Assembly: GCF_963678635.1 (NCBI RefSeq)
Contig: NC_087062.1
Location: 9,590,670 to 9,654,669 of the forward strand
Direction of reading: 5' to 3'
DNA length: 64,000 nucleotides
Origin: Symsagittifera roscoffensis
Taxonomy: Eukaryota; Xenacoelomorpha; Acoela; Convolutidae
A model generated the notes under the pieces. The model saw only the letters and a program-made list of their open reading frames with translations, did not search any database and had not been told where the DNA came from. The translations under genes were made by a program, and so were the position numbers. Position 1 is the stretch's first letter; each line of letters starts with the position of its first letter. Below, one piece after another: positions 61,078-64,000 of this stretch.

Positions 61078-64000
61078 TTACTTTTTAAATTCTACTTTCT
61101 TTAATATTTTAGATTGGGGGATGAACATTTTGTAGTTTTTACGTGGTTGATTTCGGAGTCTTGTTGTTTTTCTATGTTCTGATTTGTCTATTTCTTCTTG
61201 GGGTATTATTTGTTCTGTCATTTTTCTATTTTTTCTTTGCTTTTGGGGTTCTTTATGGTCTAGATTTTTTGTAGTGTTTTTGGTAGCTGTTGGTTTTGTG
61301 TTTTGATTTTCGGTGGGGTTATCGTTTTGTTCTGTATTTTTCAGATGTGGTTCGTTTTGAACTATTTTTAATCCTGTGAAGGAATATAATTGGGTTAATT
61401 CGCGGAGTGCGTATTCTTTTGGGTAGTAAGGTAATAGGTTGTTTCGGTGCTGAACGATTTCTTTTTTATTGGAGTCGGTAATTTTATATGTGACATCAGT
61501 GGGTCTTGCAATTATTTGGTAGGGTCCTTTTCGGAGGGGTTGTAATTTTTTAGAAATTCCTTTTTGAGTATTAAAATTTGGTATGAGAACAAATGTTCCA
61601 ATTTTTAAATCGGAAGCTGGTGTAAAACGTGAATTGATTTGTTCATTTATGTTTTGTCTTTGTAATAACTTTTTCGTTATTTTTTGGTAAATTTCATTGT
61701 GTTTTTTATCTCTATTTAAAATCCATTCGGTGTGTGTACCGGAGGCTAATTTAAGAATTTGTGGGTGATGAAAATGATCTTCATCGTGTGTATGTAAAGG
61801 TAGGTTATAACAAATTGAGTCTTTATTTGGTTGACAATAACCTTGTGCGTTTTTATGGGAATTTGCTGTAAACATTATTGGTTTGCGTGGTTTTTGGTTA
61901 AAAACCATTTCATATGGTGACATTCCTAATGTTGTCGTAATTTGTGAGTTATATGCTAAGGGAAATAATTTTACATCTGCTGACCATTCGGTATATTTTG
62001 TATCATTTCCGTTGATGATACATCTAAGATATTCTTGTAGTGAACGGTTCATACCTTCGACTAAGCCGTTTGTCCAAGGTGCATGAGATGTACGTGGTTT
62101 GTGTTTAATGTTGTATAAATGACATAGTGTTATTATTTCATTATTTATGAATTCTGTACCGTTGTCTGTGACTAAAATTTCTGGTAGTCCAAATTTTGCT
62201 ATCCAGTGTTCATAAAGTGTTGTATATGCGTAATAAGCATTACAATGTGGTACTGGGTTAAGTGCTACATAGTGTGTGAATGCGTCAACAATTACCATAA
62301 TGTAGGAGTTTCCTTCTGATGAGGGTGAAATTGGGCCTTTAGTATCAAATGAGATACGGTGATTAAAGTACAAACTTTGTCCTTTAAAATCTTGTTTTTG
62401 TGCTATTTGTTTTTGATTTGGGTAAGGTTTATTTAGCTGACATACTATACAATCATTGCATAGTACTTTGATCCAGATTGGTGCATTTGGGAAGTAAAAA
62501 TTTTGTATAAAATTTGAATATGTTTTCTCTGATCCAGAGTGTCCTTTAATATTTTGTGTATGTGAAATATTAAAAGCGATGAGAATCATACTTAAAGGGA
62601 GACATGGAACTGTAGATTCATTCAGGTTATACTCTAAAAGGTCTGTATTTTCGTTAATTGTTGTGTTGTTAAATTTGCGAAAGTATCGGAGGAGTGTTTT
62701 GTTTCCTAGAATGGTGGGATCTGCCTTGACAGGTTTAGTTTTATATTTGTGCCATGATTTCAGTTGTCTAATTATCGGGTCGAGATTTTGATATTGTTTC
62801 AGTGTTGAGTTTGTAATCGTTTCTGTTGGAGGGAGAAAAATGTTTTCAACTTCGAATTTAGATAAGGGTATTGTATCTAATGGGTCATGAAGATCAAAAA
62901 CTTGATTTATTGTGTATTTCGAATCGGTTGTTGGTGGTCCTGATAAATTTATTTTATCAGTTAAATTTTCTTTTTCTATTAGTGGAAAATGGTCTTTTTT
63001 AGTTTGGTGTTGTTTTGTTCGTTTTTGTTGGGTGTTATTTTTTATCCATTGGGAATATGGGATTGGTTTAAAAGTTGATGTTCCAAGTAGGTCAACTTCA
63101 TAATGATTATTTTGACAATCTAAATAAAGTGGGAAATGTTGTAAATTATTTATTTGTGATTGTTCAATATCAGTTTTAACTGCATATTTGCATTCTAATC
63201 GGGGTGATGTTTCGTTTTCTGCAAGGTAGAATTTTATGTTTTTGGGTATTTCAACTGTTGTTTTTCGTGTAAGTAATTCAGGTGGTGTATTTCGACTTAA
63301 GGTGTCTGGTAATGCAAGATTTTTTCCTGCAGTCCAAACTATATGTAAGTTTGGGAATTTCATTAGAATTAATTGAAATCTGTAAACTCGGTGGTTTGGG
63401 TTAGATTTTTGTGTAAAAAGAAAAATGATTGGTTTGTGGTCTGTGAATAAAATTGTTGGATGTTTTGATCCAAGTATCAGAAATTCATATTCTGTCAGTG
63501 TATATATTATGGCTGTACATTCTCTCATTAGAGTTGAGAGTCGTAGCTCTGCTTGAGTGAATAATCGGGAATTTGCTGATATGAGGTTCATTTTATTTGT
63601 ACCATTATGTGATTGTAATAGTGCTGCGCCGATGCCAAAGTTCGAAGCATCGCACATTGCATAAAATGGTTGATCAGGGTCTGGAATTGTGTTTGAAATT
63701 TGTTCAGTTAAAAGTTTCTTTATTTCTTCGAATCGTGCTTGATGTTCTGTATTCCATTCAAAATTATTTTGTTGTCTAAGGATGTTGTAAAATGGTCGTA
63801 GATATAGTTGCATTTTATAAACATATTTACTTAAAAAGTTTAACATTCCAAGGAATTCTTGGATTTTCTTTTTATTTGTTGGTGGTTGAAGTTTTTGAAT
63901 AGCGTCAATTCGTGATTTCAGTGGAGTGATTGTTTTTCTTTCTATGTTATGTCCTAAGAATTTAACTCTTGTCAAAAAGAAGTGTGATTTATCGGGGGCG
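61078..64000 (-). CDS. pol: Ty3/Gypsy-type pol, partial: end of reverse transcriptase, RNase H, integrase
   Basis: Open from the window edge; the listed frame from 63975 starts with TTG, and the frame continues upstream in a typical RT segment (KSHFF ... KFLGH), so the true start is outside. Numbering from 63975: RT thumb 1-75 (FLGMLNFLSKYV); RNase H with D109 (CDAS), E152, D179 (TDHKP) and D224 (PDTLSR); a long spacer; integrase zinc-binding H472/H479/C509/C512; catalytic D544, D604 (VTDNGTEF) and E640 (GLVEG), spacing DD35E; a GPY module (LRKGPYQII, 814-822); then HRNNLLPYYPKE and a basic, polar tail. All catalytic residues are present and there are no breaks, so the element is recent or active. 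The domain order RT-RNase H-integrase with the GPY module indicates Ty3/Gypsy or retrovirus-like rather than BEL/Pao or Copia. Confidence 0.95.
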   Translation of the reverse strand, partial: APDKSHFFLTRVKFLGHNIERKTITPLKSRIDAIQKLQPPTNKKKIQEFLGMLNFLSKYVYKMQLYLRPFYNILRQQNNFEWNTEHQARFEEIKKLLTEQISNTIPDPDQPFYAMCDASNFGIGAALLQSHNGTNKMNLISANSRLFTQAELRLSTLMRECTAIIYTLTEYEFLILGSKHPTILFTDHKPIIFLFTQKSNPNHRVYRFQLILMKFPNLHIVWTAGKNLALPDTLSRNTPPELLTRKTTVEIPKNIKFYLAENETSPRLECKYAVKTDIEQSQINNLQHFPLYLDCQNNHYEVDLLGTSTFKPIPYSQWIKNNTQQKRTKQHQTKKDHFPLIEKENLTDKINLSGPPTTDSKYTINQVFDLHDPLDTIPLSKFEVENIFLPPTETITNSTLKQYQNLDPIIRQLKSWHKYKTKPVKADPTILGNKTLLRYFRKFNNTTINENTDLLEYNLNESTVPCLPLSMILIAFNISHTQNIKGHSGSEKTYSNFIQNFYFPNAPIWIKVLCNDCIVCQLNKPYPNQKQIAQKQDFKGQSLYFNHRISFDTKGPISPSSEGNSYIMVIVDAFTHYVALNPVPHCNAYYAYTTLYEHWIAKFGLPEILVTDNGTEFINNEIITLCHLYNIKHKPRTSHAPWTNGLVEGMNRSLQEYLRCIINGNDTKYTEWSADVKLFPLAYNSQITTTLGMSPYEMVFNQKPRKPIMFTANSHKNAQGYCQPNKDSICYNLPLHTHDEDHFHHPQILKLASGTHTEWILNRDKKHNEIYQKITKKLLQRQNINEQINSRFTPASDLKIGTFVLIPNFNTQKGISKKLQPLRKGPYQIIARPTDVTYKITDSNKKEIVQHRNNLLPYYPKEYALRELTQLYSFTGLKIVQNEPHLKNTEQNDNPTENQNTKPTATKNTTKNLDHKEPQKQRKNRKMTEQIIPQEEIDKSEHRKTTRLRNQPRKNYKMFIPQSKILKKVEFKK

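Larger units (their letters stand above)
52513..64000 (-). mobile_element. Envelope-carrying Ty3/Gypsy-type retroelement with accessory ORFs (partial)
   Basis: Minus-strand order: pol, two small membrane ORFs, a Met-less Ser/Pro-rich frame, env, and a 599-aa unknown. All frames are intact. The junctions are compact: ATGA overlaps at 60247-60250 and 56317-56320, a 13-nt overlap at 58923-58935, and a 5-nt separation near 60057-60061. Gag, the N-terminal part of pol and the 5' LTR lie beyond 64000. The 3' LTR is not delimited, and the lower boundary given here is the end of the assembly gap rather than a proven end. Confidence 0.8.

Overview
This is animal nuclear DNA: AT-rich, repeat-dense, with spliceosomal introns (GTAAGT, GTGAGT and GTACGAG donors; TTTTTAG and TTTCAG acceptors), a BEL/Pao retroelement, hAT-type and Tc1-type inverted-repeat elements, and a Ty3/Gypsy-type retroelement with an envelope-like gene. 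The intron style and AT-rich texture would suit a nematode or another small invertebrate, but no sequence here fixes the species. A run of 200 Ns (52313-52512) is a scaffolding gap, so the two sides are joined only by the assembly.

Left part (1-50.6 kb). The one host gene I can build lies on the minus strand from about 49.40 kb to 14.75 kb. It is a multi-exon class A (rhodopsin-like) G-protein-coupled receptor whose short exons are mostly below a usual ORF cutoff. Exons 1-4 (49400-49299, 45402-45179, 42491-42357, 39366-39222) join in phase and encode the N-terminus and TM1-TM4, including an ERY motif. A TM5-TM6 exon lies at 19060-18793 and a tentative last exon at 14923-14753. The exon for extracellular loop 2 is unresolved. 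The introns are crowded with repeats. Intron 1 holds a 2.8 kb minisatellite with a 58-bp unit and a cluster of hAT-like elements. The intron between TM4 and TM5 (about 20 kb) holds a block of about 5.6-6.0 kb present three times head to tail. Each block is a 69-bp satellite array fused to a dead BEL/Pao element, and only the third copy continues into the integrase region.

The rest of the left part is short elements: hAT-type elements with perfect or near-perfect 8-bp target duplications (one nested in another, with an empty site visible in a sister copy), a Tc1-type element, a TCGAC-rich foldback element with 46-bp terminal inverted repeats, and clusters built on two short palindromes (TATAATCGATTATA and TTCAGATCTGAA).

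Right part (52.5-64 kb). The minus strand carries the 3' two thirds of a large retroelement running off the window at 64000. The order is pol (end of reverse transcriptase, RNase H, DD35E integrase, GPY-type C-terminus), two small two-helix membrane ORFs, a 377-codon reading frame with no methionine codon, an 872-aa envelope-like glycoprotein, and a 599-aa protein of unknown function. Four of these junctions are overlaps or near contacts, and two are exact ATGA stop-start overlaps. This compact, intact multi-gene cassette downstream of pol is the most unusual thing in the window. Gag, the N-terminal part of pol and the 5' LTR lie outside, and I could not delimit the 3' LTR.
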